From contig BEIF01000001.1 of the NCBI GenBank assembly GCA_002898215.1, positions 1,215,602 to 1,279,601 of the forward strand: 64,000 nt of DNA, in the 5' to 3' direction. Positions 27,935-36,392 of this stretch are shown piece by piece (the stretch's first letter is position 1; each line of letters begins with the position of its first letter). The translations under genes were made by a program, and so were the position numbers. Source of the DNA: a bacterium HR29. GTDB lineage: Bacteria; Chloroflexota; Dehalococcoidia; Tepidiformales; Tepidiformaceae. The notes below the pieces were generated by a model that did no database searches, had not been told where the DNA came from, and saw only the letters and a list, made by a program, of their open reading frames with translations.

Positions 27935-29563
27935 GTGACCATCCCCGCCACCGGCCAGGCGCTCGACGGAAGGCGAGTGCGGGAGCTTTTCCGGGCCGCC
28001 GCCGAACATCTCCGCGCCCGAGCCGCCGCCATCGACGCCATCAACGTCTACCCCGTCCCCGACGGCGACACCGGCAGCAACATGGCGGCGACGCTAGCGG
28101 AGGCGGTTTCCTTCGCCGAAGGCGAAGGGAGTGACCGTGCGGGGGAGGTCCTCCGTGCGGTCGCACGGGGAGCTCTGTACGGAGCCCGCGGGAACTCCGG
28201 CGTGATCCTTTCGCAGGCGCTGCGCGGGTTCGCCGAGGGCGTCGTCGGGTACGAGACCATCGATGCGAAAGCGCTCGCCGAGGCGTTCGCGCGGGCGGCC
28301 GCTTCCGCGTACGCCGCCGTCGCTGAACCGGTCGAGGGCACCATGCTCACGGTCCTCCGGGCGGCAGCCGACGCCGCCCGGGAGGCGTGCGCCAGGCTGC
28401 CGAACGAGGGCGCGGGCGCCGGGTGCGAGCTCGTGTTCGTTGCTGCGCTCACCGGCGCCGAGGAAGCGGAGGCCTCGACGCCCGACCTCCTTCCCGTACT
28501 GCGCGAGGCGGGCGTTCCGGACGCCGGAGGCGAGGGCATCTGCACGATGCTCCGCGCCTTCTACGCCGAACTGACGGGCAGGCCGATCGAACGGGAGCCC
28601 GAGCTGCCGCGGCTCGAGCTACGGCCCGGGGACCATGGGGGCGAGTTCGGCTTCTGCACCGAATTCCTCCTCCAGCGGGCCGAGGCCCCGCTCGATACCG
28701 CTGCCATCCGCGAGGCGCTCCGCGCCGCCGGCGGGCGCTCCATCGTCGTCGTGGGCGACGCGGACGCGGTCCACGTGCACGTCCACACCGACGACCCCAG
28801 TGCCGCCGTCGCCGTCTGCGAGCCCCTCGGCACCGTCTCACGCCTGAAGGCGGAAGACATGACGGCGCAGCACCGCCGCTTCGCCGAAGCAGGGAGCGGT
28901 GCCACCACGGCGGCGGCGCTCTTGGCATTCAGCCCGAGCCCGGCCTTCGACGAAATCTTCCGCAGCCTGGGAGCCGAGCCCATCCGACTCGAGCCCCTGA
29001 CCAAGCCCGCCGTGCGGGAGATCGTCGAGGCGGCCGAACGGCTGCAGCGACCGGATGTCATCGTGCTGCCGAACCACAAGAACGTGGTGATGGCGGCACA
29101 ACAAGCGGCGGAGCTGTCGCGCCGTGCGACGCTCCACGTCGTTCCGGCAAAGAGCGTGCCCCAGGGGATCGCCGCTGCCGTCGCCTTCGACCCGGCCTTG
29201 CCGGTCCGTGAGAGCCTCGAGCGGATGCGGGCGGCCACCGAAGCCGTGAGGACGGTGGAGGTCACGACCGCGACCCAGTCTCGGACCTTGGGGGGGATCG
29301 AAGTCCGTCCCAACGACGCGATCGTCCTCGTGGACGACGAGCTGGTGGCCACCGCGAGGGACCCTCTCGAGGCGCTCCTGGCCGGGCTCGAGGCAGCCGG
29401 TGCCTCGCAGGCGGAACTGGTAACCGTCTACGCCGGTGAGGGGATCGACGAGGGCACACTCGCCGCGTTGGCGGAGCGGATTCGCGAGCGCTTCCCCCAG
29501 GCGGAAAGCGAAGTGCACCGAACGGGGCAGCCGCTGTATCCGCTCATCGCGTCCGTGGAGTGA
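27935..29563 (+). CDS. fakA: Fatty acid kinase FakA / DAK2-domain protein
   Basis: A 542-residue DhaL/DegV-like protein matching FakA (YloV), which phosphorylates fatty acids held by FakB. The N-terminal DAK2 domain carries INVYPVPDGDTGSNM, the Mg-ATP aspartate loop, and GARGNSGVILSQALRG. A middle domain and a C-terminal DegV-like domain follow (VILPNHKNVVMAAQQA). The GTG at 27935 is chosen because it begins the conserved fold; the frame is open further upstream but that part lies in the rpmB-fakA promoter region. The 3' end overlaps the convergent MFS gene by 20 bp. Confidence 0.93.
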   Translation: MTIPATGQALDGRRVRELFRAAAEHLRARAAAIDAINVYPVPDGDTGSNMAATLAEAVSFAEGEGSDRAGEVLRAVARGALYGARGNSGVILSQALRGFAEGVVGYETIDAKALAEAFARAAASAYAAVAEPVEGTMLTVLRAAADAAREACARLPNEGAGAGCELVFVAALTGAEEAEASTPDLLPVLREAGVPDAGGEGICTMLRAFYAELTGRPIEREPELPRLELRPGDHGGEFGFCTEFLLQRAEAPLDTAAIREALRAAGGRSIVVVGDADAVHVHVHTDDPSAAVAVCEPLGTVSRLKAEDMTAQHRRFAEAGSGATTAAALLAFSPSPAFDEIFRSLGAEPIRLEPLTKPAVREIVEAAERLQRPDVIVLPNHKNVVMAAQQAAELSRRATLHVVPAKSVPQGIAAAVAFDPALPVRESLERMRAATEAVRTVEVTTATQSRTLGGIEVRPNDAIVLVDDELVATARDPLEALLAGLEAAGASQAELVTVYAGEGIDEGTLAALAERIRERFPQAESEVHRTGQPLYPLIASVE

Positions 29564-31235
29564 CGTCGGCGCTGCTGGGGATGGAGTCGGGCGCGGCGGG
29601 CGCGCGCGCCTCCGACGGGGGAGGAGAGCCTTCCGGGGCAGCGACCGGCGCGTGCGTGCGGCGCAGGGGCATGCCGCGGAGAGCCAGCGTCATCCCGAGG
29701 CAGAGCAGGGCGAACACCGCCGCGATGGAGAAGATGTGCCGGATCGCGACCGCGACCGCTTCCTGCTGCGCACCGACAGCGAGCTGAAGCAACGCTTCGC
29801 CGCCCGGGAGCTGGCGGAGCTGGTCGAGCACGAGGCCGTACCGACGCGCGTCGAGCGCGAGGGTTGGGTCGTCGAACTGGCCGAGGACCGGCGCCGGCAA
29901 CGCCGCCCTCGCGTCCGCGGGGAGCTCAGCCGCGAACGCGCTGCGGTAGCTCGTGGCGAGCACGGAGCCGAAGACGGCGGTCCCGATGACGCCCCCGATC
30001 TGACGGAAGAACTGGCTGGCACTGGTGGCCACCCCCAGGTAGCGGTAATCGACCGCGTTCTGGACGGCAACCGACATCGTCGGAAGGACGAGGCCGAACC
30101 CGAAGCCGGTGATGACCACGAAGGCGCTGACGTGCCAACGTGGCATCCCCACATCGACCGTCCGCAGCAACATGATGCCCGTAAACAGGAGCACGCCCCC
30201 GGCGACGGCGATGAACTTGTACCGCCCGACGCGGGCCATCACGTTCCCGCCGATGATGCTGGCCGTGAGCACGCCCAGCGACTGGGGGGTCGTGATCACC
30301 CCCGAAGCGGTGGCCGAGGCACCGAGGGACGTCTGCACGAAGGTGGGGAGGTAGGCGATGGAGCCGAACATCGACAAGCCGACGAAGAACACCACCAGGT
30401 TCGTGACCGTGAACTCCCGGTTCCGGAAGAGGTAGAGCGGCACCATCGGGTCGGGGTGCCGCAGCTCCTGGAGGACGAAGACACCGAGCAGCGCCGCCGA
30501 TGCGACGAGGAGCGAGACGATGGTCGCCGAATCCCACGCGTACTGGTCGCCCGCCCAGACGAAGGCGAGGAGCATCATCACCGAGGCGGCCGCAAGCAGG
30601 GCGGCGCCCACGTAGTCGATGGCGCGGCGCTCGCCGAGCCGCCCGCCAGGGAGGTTGCGCCAGATGGCCGGCAGGGCGACCAGACCCACCGGCACGTTCA
30701 CGTAGAAGATCCATCGCCAACCGACGTGGTCGGTGATGAGCCCCCCGAGGCTCGGCCCGACGATGCTCGCCAGCGAGAACGTGCCGGTGAAGAGCCCCAT
30801 GTACCGGCCGCGTTCGGCCGGCGCGAAGAGGTCGCCAGTGGTCGCGAAGATGGTGGCGAACATGATGCCGCCGCCGACCCCCTGGAGCGCACGAAAGGCG
30901 ATGAGGGAGAGCATGTCGGGAGCGGCACCGCAGGCTGCCGAGCCGCCCATGAAGAGCAGGATGCCCACCATGAGGAACTGCTTCCGTCCGTAGGTGTCGG
31001 AGAGCTTGCCGACCAACGGCACGACCACGGTGGAGGAGAGCATGTAGGCGGTGAAGACCCAGGCGAGGAGAGAGAAGCCGCCCAGCTCGGAGACGATGCG
31101 CGGAATGGCGGTGGAAACGATGGTCTGGTCGAGCGCCCCCATGAAGAGGGAGACCATCAGGGAGAAGATGAGCAGCCACTTCTCCCGGCGCCCGAGGGTT
31201 TGGGAGAGGGGCTGCCGAGGAAGGGCGTGCATCAT
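29544..31235 (-). CDS. DHA2-family (14-TM) drug efflux MFS transporter
   Basis: A 563-residue proton-driven multidrug exporter of the EmrB/QacA type. It has motif ALDQTIVSTAIPRI in helix 1, the motif A loop GKLSDTYGRKQ between helices 2 and 3, and FRALQGVGGGIMF in helix 4. There are about 14 helices and a Pro/Ala-rich cytoplasmic tail. The ATG at 31235 is preferred because CGGAGG lies seven bases upstream; substrates cannot be predicted. It stands alone downstream of rplS. Confidence 0.92.
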   Translation of the reverse strand: MMHALPRQPLSQTLGRREKWLLIFSLMVSLFMGALDQTIVSTAIPRIVSELGGFSLLAWVFTAYMLSSTVVVPLVGKLSDTYGRKQFLMVGILLFMGGSAACGAAPDMLSLIAFRALQGVGGGIMFATIFATTGDLFAPAERGRYMGLFTGTFSLASIVGPSLGGLITDHVGWRWIFYVNVPVGLVALPAIWRNLPGGRLGERRAIDYVGAALLAAASVMMLLAFVWAGDQYAWDSATIVSLLVASAALLGVFVLQELRHPDPMVPLYLFRNREFTVTNLVVFFVGLSMFGSIAYLPTFVQTSLGASATASGVITTPQSLGVLTASIIGGNVMARVGRYKFIAVAGGVLLFTGIMLLRTVDVGMPRWHVSAFVVITGFGFGLVLPTMSVAVQNAVDYRYLGVATSASQFFRQIGGVIGTAVFGSVLATSYRSAFAAELPADARAALPAPVLGQFDDPTLALDARRYGLVLDQLRQLPGGEALLQLAVGAQQEAVAVAIRHIFSIAAVFALLCLGMTLALRGMPLRRTHAPVAAPEGSPPPSEARAPAAPDSIPSSADVTPRTR

Positions 31236-31269
31236 CGAGGGCCTCCGTGGGGGCGTCAACTGGAACGAA

Positions 31270-31300
31270 CCGAGGCGGTGGCCGGCGAACTCCGCCTCGG
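31270..31300 (-). promoter_or_regulatory. 9-bp hairpin between rplS and the MFS gene
   Basis: Minus-strand CCGAGGCGG (31300-31292) pairs with CCGCCTCGG (31278-31270) across a 13-nt loop. Read from rplS it could act as a weak terminator, but only TTCGTT follows. Alternatively a TATCCT -10 at 31306-31311 would start the MFS transcript at about 31299, putting the hairpin at the 5' end of that mRNA, as seen upstream of mfd. Confidence 0.45.
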
Positions 31301-31346
31301 CTCGAAGGATACTCGATGATTAGCGCTTGGCAAACTGCTTCGCCGC

Positions 31347-31691
31347 CTACCGCTTCTCCTTGATGCGCGCGGCCCGTCCGGTGAGCTTCCGCAGGTAGTA
31401 CAGGTTCTTCCGCCGGACCTTCCCCTTGCGGACCACCTCGATCTTTTCGATACGCGGGCTGAAAAGGGGCCAGGTGCGTTCCACACCTACGCCGCTCGCG
31501 ATCTTCCGCACCGTGAAGGTCGAGGCGAGACCCTTGCGCCGCTTGCGGATGACGACGCCTTCGAAGACCTGAATGCGCTCCCGGTTGCCTTCGATAACTT
31601 TGGCGTGGACGCGCACCGTATCCCCGGTGGAGAAATCGGGGAGGTCGGGGCGAGGCGGCGATTCCACCAGCGCGTCGAGTTCGTAGGACAT
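31347..31691 (-). CDS. rplS: 50S ribosomal protein L19
   Basis: L19 sits at the 30S-50S interface. The 114-residue protein has [43 protein letters not shown] and the basic end [19 protein letters not shown]. The ATG at 31691 gives the usual length; an upstream start at 31718 would add nine residues. Confidence 0.97.
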   Translation of the reverse strand: MSYELDALVESPPRPDLPDFSTGDTVRVHAKVIEGNRERIQVFEGVVIRKRRKGLASTFTVRKIASGVGVERTWPLFSPRIEKIEVVRKGKVRRKNLYYLRKLTGRAARIKEKR

Positions 31692-31739
31692 GGCGGGAGT
31701 CCCTTCAGCGTGTGCCACCCATGCTAGAGCGCGGGCTGG

Positions 31740-32114
31740 CTACGTGCTATCGCCGTCGCCGGCCGCGCCGCCCCCGCCCTCGCTGCCGTGGCGATAGAAG
31801 TGCACTTCCACGCGCTCGAGCGTGGCGAGCCCCTGCGGCACCATCGCCTCCACCTCGGGGAGGAAGGCGCGGATCTTCTCGGCCGTGTCGACCAGCTCGA
31901 CGAGGATTGGAAGGTCGAGGGAGAGCCGTTCGATCCGTGCGGTGTGGATTCGGGAGGCCGCGCCGTACCCCGCCAGGCCGCGAATCACCGTGCAGCCGGC
32001 AAGGCCCAGCTCGCGCGCCCGGAGCATCAACGCCTCCCAGGTGGGGCGGCCGCGGAAGCGATCGCTCTCTCCGAGGAAGATGCGCAGCAGCAGCCCTTCG
32101 CCCGCAAGCTCCAT
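31740..32114 (-). CDS. DUF190 family protein
   Basis: A 124-residue ferredoxin-like-fold protein of the DUF190 family, related to PII-like regulators. It shows LLLRIFLGESDRFRG at the N terminus, CTVIRGLAGYG near residue 48, and DLPILVELVDTAEKI. DUF190 genes are commonly adjacent to crcB/fluC, as here, where fluC ends 10 bp upstream. The biochemical role is unknown. The last 15 residues are Gly/Asp-rich. Confidence 0.88.
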   Translation of the reverse strand: MELAGEGLLLRIFLGESDRFRGRPTWEALMLRARELGLAGCTVIRGLAGYGAASRIHTARIERLSLDLPILVELVDTAEKIRAFLPEVEAMVPQGLATLERVEVHFYRHGSEGGGGAAGDGDST

Positions 32115-32124
32115 CGCCCTCACC

Positions 32125-32496
32125 TTACAGCGATCTGGCGAGGGCAGAACCAAGCCAAACCCCCGCCAGGCCGAGCAAGACGCTGGCGAAGACGTTCGCA
32201 GCCGCGCGCACGAAATCGAGCTCCCTCGCCAGCTCGAAGGTTTCCCAACCGAAGGTGCTGAACGTGGTGTAACTGCCCAAGAATCCGACCATCAGGAAGG
32301 CGCGGGCTTCGCGGGAGAGCAGCTCCCGTTCGAAGGCGAGCGTGGCGATGAACCCGATGACGAGGCATCCGGAGAGGTTGACGACGAGCGTGCCCCAGGG
32401 AAATCCAGGGCCGGACAGCTCCTGCACCCTCCCTTGGAGGAAGTACCGCGCCGGGGCGCCGAGCACCGCCCCCGCCACGATGTAGACGTAGATCAC
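32125..32496 (-). CDS. fluC: Fluoride channel FluC (CrcB)
   Basis: A 123-residue, four-helix dual-topology fluoride exporter. Family marks are GAVLGAPARYFL in helix 1, WGTLVVNLSGCLVIG in helix 2, and GFLGSYTTFSTFGWE with the fluoride-track Phe/Ser/Thr residues in helix 3. The gene overlaps the end of dut by 4 bp, so there is no room for a fluoride riboswitch directly upstream. Confidence 0.95.
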   Translation of the reverse strand: MIYVYIVAGAVLGAPARYFLQGRVQELSGPGFPWGTLVVNLSGCLVIGFIATLAFERELLSREARAFLMVGFLGSYTTFSTFGWETFELARELDFVRAAANVFASVLLGLAGVWLGSALARSL

Positions 32497-32924
32497 CGCC
32501 CGGTGCTCCCGTGTCCCCCGCTCCCGCGATCCGTCGCAGCGAGCGCTTCGGCGACCTCGAACCGCACGTCGGCCAAGCGCGCGACGACGAGCTGTGCGAC
32601 CCGGTCTCCGTCGCGCACCGTGTAGCGGACGTCGGGCGACGTCGTGTACAGGGTGACGAGCACTTCGCCCCGGTAGTCCGCGTCGATGGTGCCGAAGGCC
32701 GCGATGACGCCCTGCCGGGCGAGGCCGCTACGGGGGCGCACCTGCACGTCGAACCCCGGAGGCGCCTCGATTGCGATACCCGTCGGCACCAGGACAGGCT
32801 CCTGGGAAATTTCAATTTCAGCGCCACCGGTACAGGCGAAGAGGTCGAACCCGCTGCTGCCTTCGGTCGCGCGGACCGGCAGCCGCGCACCGGGACGGAG
32901 AAGCTGGACACGGATCGTCTCCAC
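32493..32924 (-). CDS. dut: dUTP diphosphatase
   Basis: Dut hydrolyses dUTP to dUMP, keeping uracil out of DNA. The 143-residue trimeric-type protein has all five motifs: GFDLFA, RSGLA, GTIDADYRGEV with the base-pocket Asp and Tyr, DRVAQLVV, and a C-terminal RGSGGHGSTG, where His takes the usual Phe place in the arm that closes the active site. The GTG at 32924 is 9 nt after a TACGAT -10 element. Confidence 0.95.
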   Translation of the reverse strand: METIRVQLLRPGARLPVRATEGSSGFDLFACTGGAEIEISQEPVLVPTGIAIEAPPGFDVQVRPRSGLARQGVIAAFGTIDADYRGEVLVTLYTTSPDVRYTVRDGDRVAQLVVARLADVRFEVAEALAATDRGSGGHGSTGR

Positions 32925-32933
32925 GGCGGGACC

Positions 32934-32939
32934 ATCGTA
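32934..32939 (-). promoter_or_regulatory. dut-fluC-DUF190 -10 element (TACGAT)
   Basis: TACGAT on the minus strand with 9 nt to the dut GTG and no ribosome-binding site between, implying a leader of only about three bases. Confidence 0.4.
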
Positions 32940-33039
32940 CCCCGCTTGGGCGTGCAGGAAAGGCCAGCATCCCGGCCTTAAGCGTGCTCTCATCCAGAGG
33001 CGGCAGCCTCGCGTAGCATCACCTGAGAGGGGGCAACGC

Positions 33040-33927
33040 ATGGGCCAAGATTCGAACCGGGGCGAGAAAGACCTCCACGACCGCGGCTTGGAGGCGGACC
33101 TGGCGGCGATACGGGCTCAGCTCAGGCGCCGAGCGCTCCTGAAGCTGATGGGGGGAGCCGTCGCGCTCGTCCTCGTTGGCTGCGGCGACGAAGGTGAAGG
33201 AGCCTCCGACCCGACACCATCCCCGGAGGGGACGGTAGGCCTAGCGGCGACTCCCGCTGCCGTCACCGTGACGCCCCTCCCCACCGAGGCCACGCCGCGC
33301 TCCGCCTGCACGGACGCCATTCCCCCGGAGACGGCCGGGCCGTTCCCAGCGGACGGTTCGAACGGGCCCAACGTGCTCGCGCAAACGGGAATCGTCCGCC
33401 ACAACATCCGCTCCAGTTTCGGCATTTCGTCGACGGTTGCCGAGGGCGTGCCCCTCACGGTTCGCCTCCAGGTCGTCGATACGGCGAACGGCTGCCGTCC
33501 CCTCGCCAATGCAGCCGTGTACCTCTGGCACTGCGACGCCCGCGGTCGGTACTCGGTCTACGAGCTTCCGGGGGAGAACTACCTTCGCGGAGTCCAACCG
33601 ACCGATGGTGAGGGCTGGGTCACCTTCGAAACCGTCTTCCCCGGTTGTTATGCGGGGCGATGGCCGCACATCCACTTCGAGGTGTATCCCGACCTCGAAC
33701 GCGCCACTTCCTCCGCGAACAAGGTGCTCACGTCGCAGCTCGCCCTGCCCCGGGATGTCTGCGAGAGGGTCTACGCTCGCGGCGAGTACGGCAACAGCGC
33801 TCGCAACCTCGCCTCGCTTTCCTTGGAACGCGACACGATCTTCCGCGACGGTTGGCAGCGGCAGATGGCGACGGTCAGCGGCGATGCCGAGTCGGGCTAC
33901 CTGGCCACGCTCGTCGTCGGCGTGTAG
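33040..33927 (+). CDS. Secreted lipoprotein, intradiol ring-cleavage dioxygenase-like
   Basis: A 295-residue exported relative of protocatechuate 3,4-dioxygenase. The N terminus has a twin-arginine-like RRRALLKLMGGAVALVLVGC, ending at the lipobox Cys48, followed by a Pro/Thr-rich linker. The Fe(III) ligands of the family are visible as Tyr171 (DARGRYSVYE), Tyr204 (PGCYAGRW), His210 and His212 (WPHIHFEVY). GAGAGGGGG precedes the ATG. The predicted extracellular location and lack of an aromatic pathway nearby leave the substrate unknown. Confidence 0.85.
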   Translation: MGQDSNRGEKDLHDRGLEADLAAIRAQLRRRALLKLMGGAVALVLVGCGDEGEGASDPTPSPEGTVGLAATPAAVTVTPLPTEATPRSACTDAIPPETAGPFPADGSNGPNVLAQTGIVRHNIRSSFGISSTVAEGVPLTVRLQVVDTANGCRPLANAAVYLWHCDARGRYSVYELPGENYLRGVQPTDGEGWVTFETVFPGCYAGRWPHIHFEVYPDLERATSSANKVLTSQLALPRDVCERVYARGEYGNSARNLASLSLERDTIFRDGWQRQMATVSGDAESGYLATLVVGV

Positions 33928-33934
33928 GCAGACC

Positions 33935-34696
33935 TCAACGGAAGAGGTCGCGTTCGGGGTCGCGGACGATGCTGCGCATCGTCGCCGTCTCGTCCGGCGT
34001 CCAGGGGAAGCCACGGATGACCGCCGCGGGGACGCGACTGATGTTCCCCTTCACGAGCTCGGCAGCGCCCGCAAGCTCGTCGGCAACGCAAAGCGCCTGG
34101 ACCCGGAATTCGTGCCCATGGGGGTCCTTCTGGCCGATGTAGCTTACGACCGGCTGCATGCCGGCGATGCCGATGGCGACGTCGGTTTGGGCCTCGCGCC
34201 AGGGCCGTCCGAAGGTGTCGGAGATGATGACGGCGACGTCGAGGCCCCGCTCCCGAAGCCCCTCGCGAATGCGTCGTGCGCTCGCATCGGGGTCGAGGGG
34301 GAGGAGCACGGCCCGCCCGGCGGCTCCGGCGCTCGACTGGTCGACTCCGCTGTTGGCACAGACGAAGCCGTGGCGCGTCTCGGTGATGAGGACCGGACCC
34401 ACCTGGCGCACGACACGCTTCGCCTCGCGGAGGACGAGCTCCACCACGCGAGGGTCCTTATCCCAAGCCTCGGCGTACTGCCGGGCGAAGGGCGAAGGCT
34501 CGACGGTGTCCAGGTCGACGATGCGGCCCTCGGCCTTTGAGACGACCTTCGACGTCACCACCAGGATGTCACCGCTGCAGAGAGGGCGGTCGGCACGCCG
34601 CGCCGCCTCGAAGATGACGGCGGCGAGGTCCGTACCGGGCACGATCTCGGGGATGCCGGGGATGCCGAAGATGCGCAGCTCGTCGGCGACGCTCAT
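33935..34696 (-). CDS. cofE: Coenzyme F420-0:L-glutamate ligase
   Basis: CofE adds glutamate to F420-0 with GTP. The 253-residue protein starts with LRIFGIPGIPEIVPG and carries GDILVVTSKVVSKAEGR near residue 42, TRHGFVCANSGVDQS, and ISDTFGRPWREAQTDVAIG. It is the stand-alone form with no nitroreductase-like domain as in FbiB. Its ATG overlaps the stop of the hydrolase gene upstream. Together with npdG it shows the cell makes and uses F420; cofC, cofD, cofG and cofH are not in the window. Confidence 0.93.
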   Translation of the reverse strand: MSVADELRIFGIPGIPEIVPGTDLAAVIFEAARRADRPLCSGDILVVTSKVVSKAEGRIVDLDTVEPSPFARQYAEAWDKDPRVVELVLREAKRVVRQVGPVLITETRHGFVCANSGVDQSSAGAAGRAVLLPLDPDASARRIREGLRERGLDVAVIISDTFGRPWREAQTDVAIGIAGMQPVVSYIGQKDPHGHEFRVQALCVADELAGAAELVKGNISRVPAAVIRGFPWTPDETATMRSIVRDPERDLFR

Positions 34697-35517
34697 CGGT
34701 AGCGGACTCCTGCGGCGGCGTCGGCCCGGGCGAAGAAGTCGTTCAGCACGCTCGCGGATTCGTCCGGCGCGTGACACCAGAAGTTGTGCGAGGCGCCTTC
34801 GAGCCATACGACCTGGGCCCTGGGGATCGCCTTCGCAACCTCGATGGCGTTGGCCGGGGGCACAAGGCGATCGGCCGTGCCGTGGAGGACCAACACGGGC
34901 CACGCGTACCGGTTGACCGCCTCGTTCGCGAAACCGGCCGCCTGGGCGGCATCGAGTTGGAAGCGGAAGGTCCGGGCGGGGGTCGGCTCGCGCAAGCTCT
35001 CCTCGAACTTGCGGACAAGGAGCTCCTCGTTCGCCGCCACCCAGTCGGCGGGGTGGATGACCGGCCAACTCTTCCGCGCGGATTCGATGAGAGGCCGGGA
35101 GCGATCCCAGAAGAGGGCCGCGTTCCGGTCCTCCTCGCTCGCAGGCACCCCGTTGGGGGGACAGAGCAAGGCGAGCGACCGCAGGCGCTCCCCGCCCCAG
35201 TTGGCGACGTAGTGCCGGGCGATGATGCTCCCCAACGAGCACCCGGCGAGGTGGAAGCTCCCGAGAGCGAGGTCGCGCACTACCGCGTGGACATCGGCAG
35301 CCATGTCCGCCATCGTCCAGGGGCGCGCCGGCTTGCTGCTCTTCCCTGTCCCTCGGTTGTCGATGAGGACGACCTGGTGACGCCTGGCGAGCAGCTCCGG
35401 GAACCGCTCCCACCATGCGCGCCTGCTGCCACCGACGCCCATGAGCAGGATGACGGGCGTTCCTTCGCCGAAGACCTCGTACCAGATGTTCGTCTCGCCG
35501 TTCCGCGCGAAGGGCAT
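34693..35517 (-). CDS. Alpha/beta hydrolase in the F420 block
   Basis: A 274-residue alpha/beta hydrolase with the oxyanion motif GVGGSRRAW, the nucleophile Ser in AGCSLGSIIA near residue 95, the acid in HGTADRLVPP and the His in GASHNFW. It is close in form to 3-oxoadipate enol-lactonase and similar hydrolases. It sits between npdG (2 bp gap) and cofE (4 bp overlap), so the three genes are probably one operon. The substrate is not predictable. Confidence 0.85.
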   Translation of the reverse strand: MPFARNGETNIWYEVFGEGTPVILLMGVGGSRRAWWERFPELLARRHQVVLIDNRGTGKSSKPARPWTMADMAADVHAVVRDLALGSFHLAGCSLGSIIARHYVANWGGERLRSLALLCPPNGVPASEEDRNAALFWDRSRPLIESARKSWPVIHPADWVAANEELLVRKFEESLREPTPARTFRFQLDAAQAAGFANEAVNRYAWPVLVLHGTADRLVPPANAIEVAKAIPRAQVVWLEGASHNFWCHAPDESASVLNDFFARADAAAGVRYR

Positions 35518-35519
35518 GG

Positions 35520-36170
35520 TCAGATGCCGACGATGCGGATCGTCGTCTGCGTCTTGTGGCGCCGGTTCAGGTTGATGAGGAGGGCGGTGAGCATCTCGAC
35601 GTAGCGGCTGTTGAAGAGGGCGCCCCCGTCGATGCCGCGGACGCCCGGGATGGCGTTCGCCAGCCCGATCACGACCTGCTTCGCCTCGGCGTCGTCACCG
35701 CAGACGATGACGTCCGCCTCCAGCGGGTGCTCGAGCTCCATGAGCTTTTCGGCGGCAAGGTTCTGGAAGGCCGAGACGACGCGCGCACCCGGGAGCAAGG
35801 CGGCCGCCTCTTCGGCGGCGCTGTGGCCTGGGACGTCGACGGCCACCGCACCCTTTCCCTTCACGAACTGGAGGGGGGCGACCACGTCGCAGACGATCTT
35901 CCCTGCGAGGCGGTCGGCGATGGCCCGGAGGGTGGGCTCCTGACCTTCGTAGGGGAAGGTGAGGAACACCACGTCGGCGTCGGCCACGATGTCGGCGTTC
36001 TGGCCGCCGTCGGCCTGGGCGCCGGGGACGCGTTGTCGCACCTTTTCGGCCGCCTCTGCGCCCCGCTCGGGGGACCGGGAACCGATGGCCACTGCGTGGC
36101 CAGCTGCGGCGAAACGCATGGCCAGGCCCAGCCCTTCGGGACCCGTACCGCCGACGAACGCGAGACGCAT
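35520..36170 (-). CDS. npdG: F420-dependent NADP oxidoreductase (NADPH-dependent F420 reductase)
   Basis: This enzyme moves hydride between reduced F420 and NADP+. The 216-residue Rossmann protein opens MRLAFVGGTGPEGLGLAMRF, has IGSRSPERG that reads the NADP 2'-phosphate, the loop FLTFPYEGQ, and the SAFQNLAAEKLM helix of this family. The ATG at 36170 has GAGG eight bases upstream and is preferred to a GTG nine bases earlier. Confidence 0.9.
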   Translation of the reverse strand: MRLAFVGGTGPEGLGLAMRFAAAGHAVAIGSRSPERGAEAAEKVRQRVPGAQADGGQNADIVADADVVFLTFPYEGQEPTLRAIADRLAGKIVCDVVAPLQFVKGKGAVAVDVPGHSAAEEAAALLPGARVVSAFQNLAAEKLMELEHPLEADVIVCGDDAEAKQVVIGLANAIPGVRGIDGGALFNSRYVEMLTALLINLNRRHKTQTTIRIVGI

Positions 36171-36349
36171 GTGGGACACCTCGTAGGGGCAATGATGGTG
36201 CGAACGCGGGCGCGCCCGACGTCAGTCTAGAGGCCCAGGGGGCGGCACGCACCCTGCGCGAAGCTGGCGGCACGGCCGAAGATGGGAAAGGGCGGGGAAC
36301 GGGCGCCGCCTGTCGGCGCGCCGACCGAATCCGGCCCTCTTCTGTCTGG

Positions 36350-36355
36350 TATACT
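36350..36355 (+). promoter_or_regulatory. ftsH -10 element (TATACT)
   Basis: TATACT 37 nt before the ftsH TTG start; a GGAG ribosome-binding site follows in the short leader. Confidence 0.5.
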
Positions 36356-36392
36356 CGGGGCGAGACGCGCCCTCGGGCGATGGAGTAGTTCG

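Noticed and set aside
32480-32510. Fluoride riboswitch upstream of fluC
   Set aside because: fluC overlaps dut by 4 bp and no riboswitch-like pseudoknot is visible upstream of dut.
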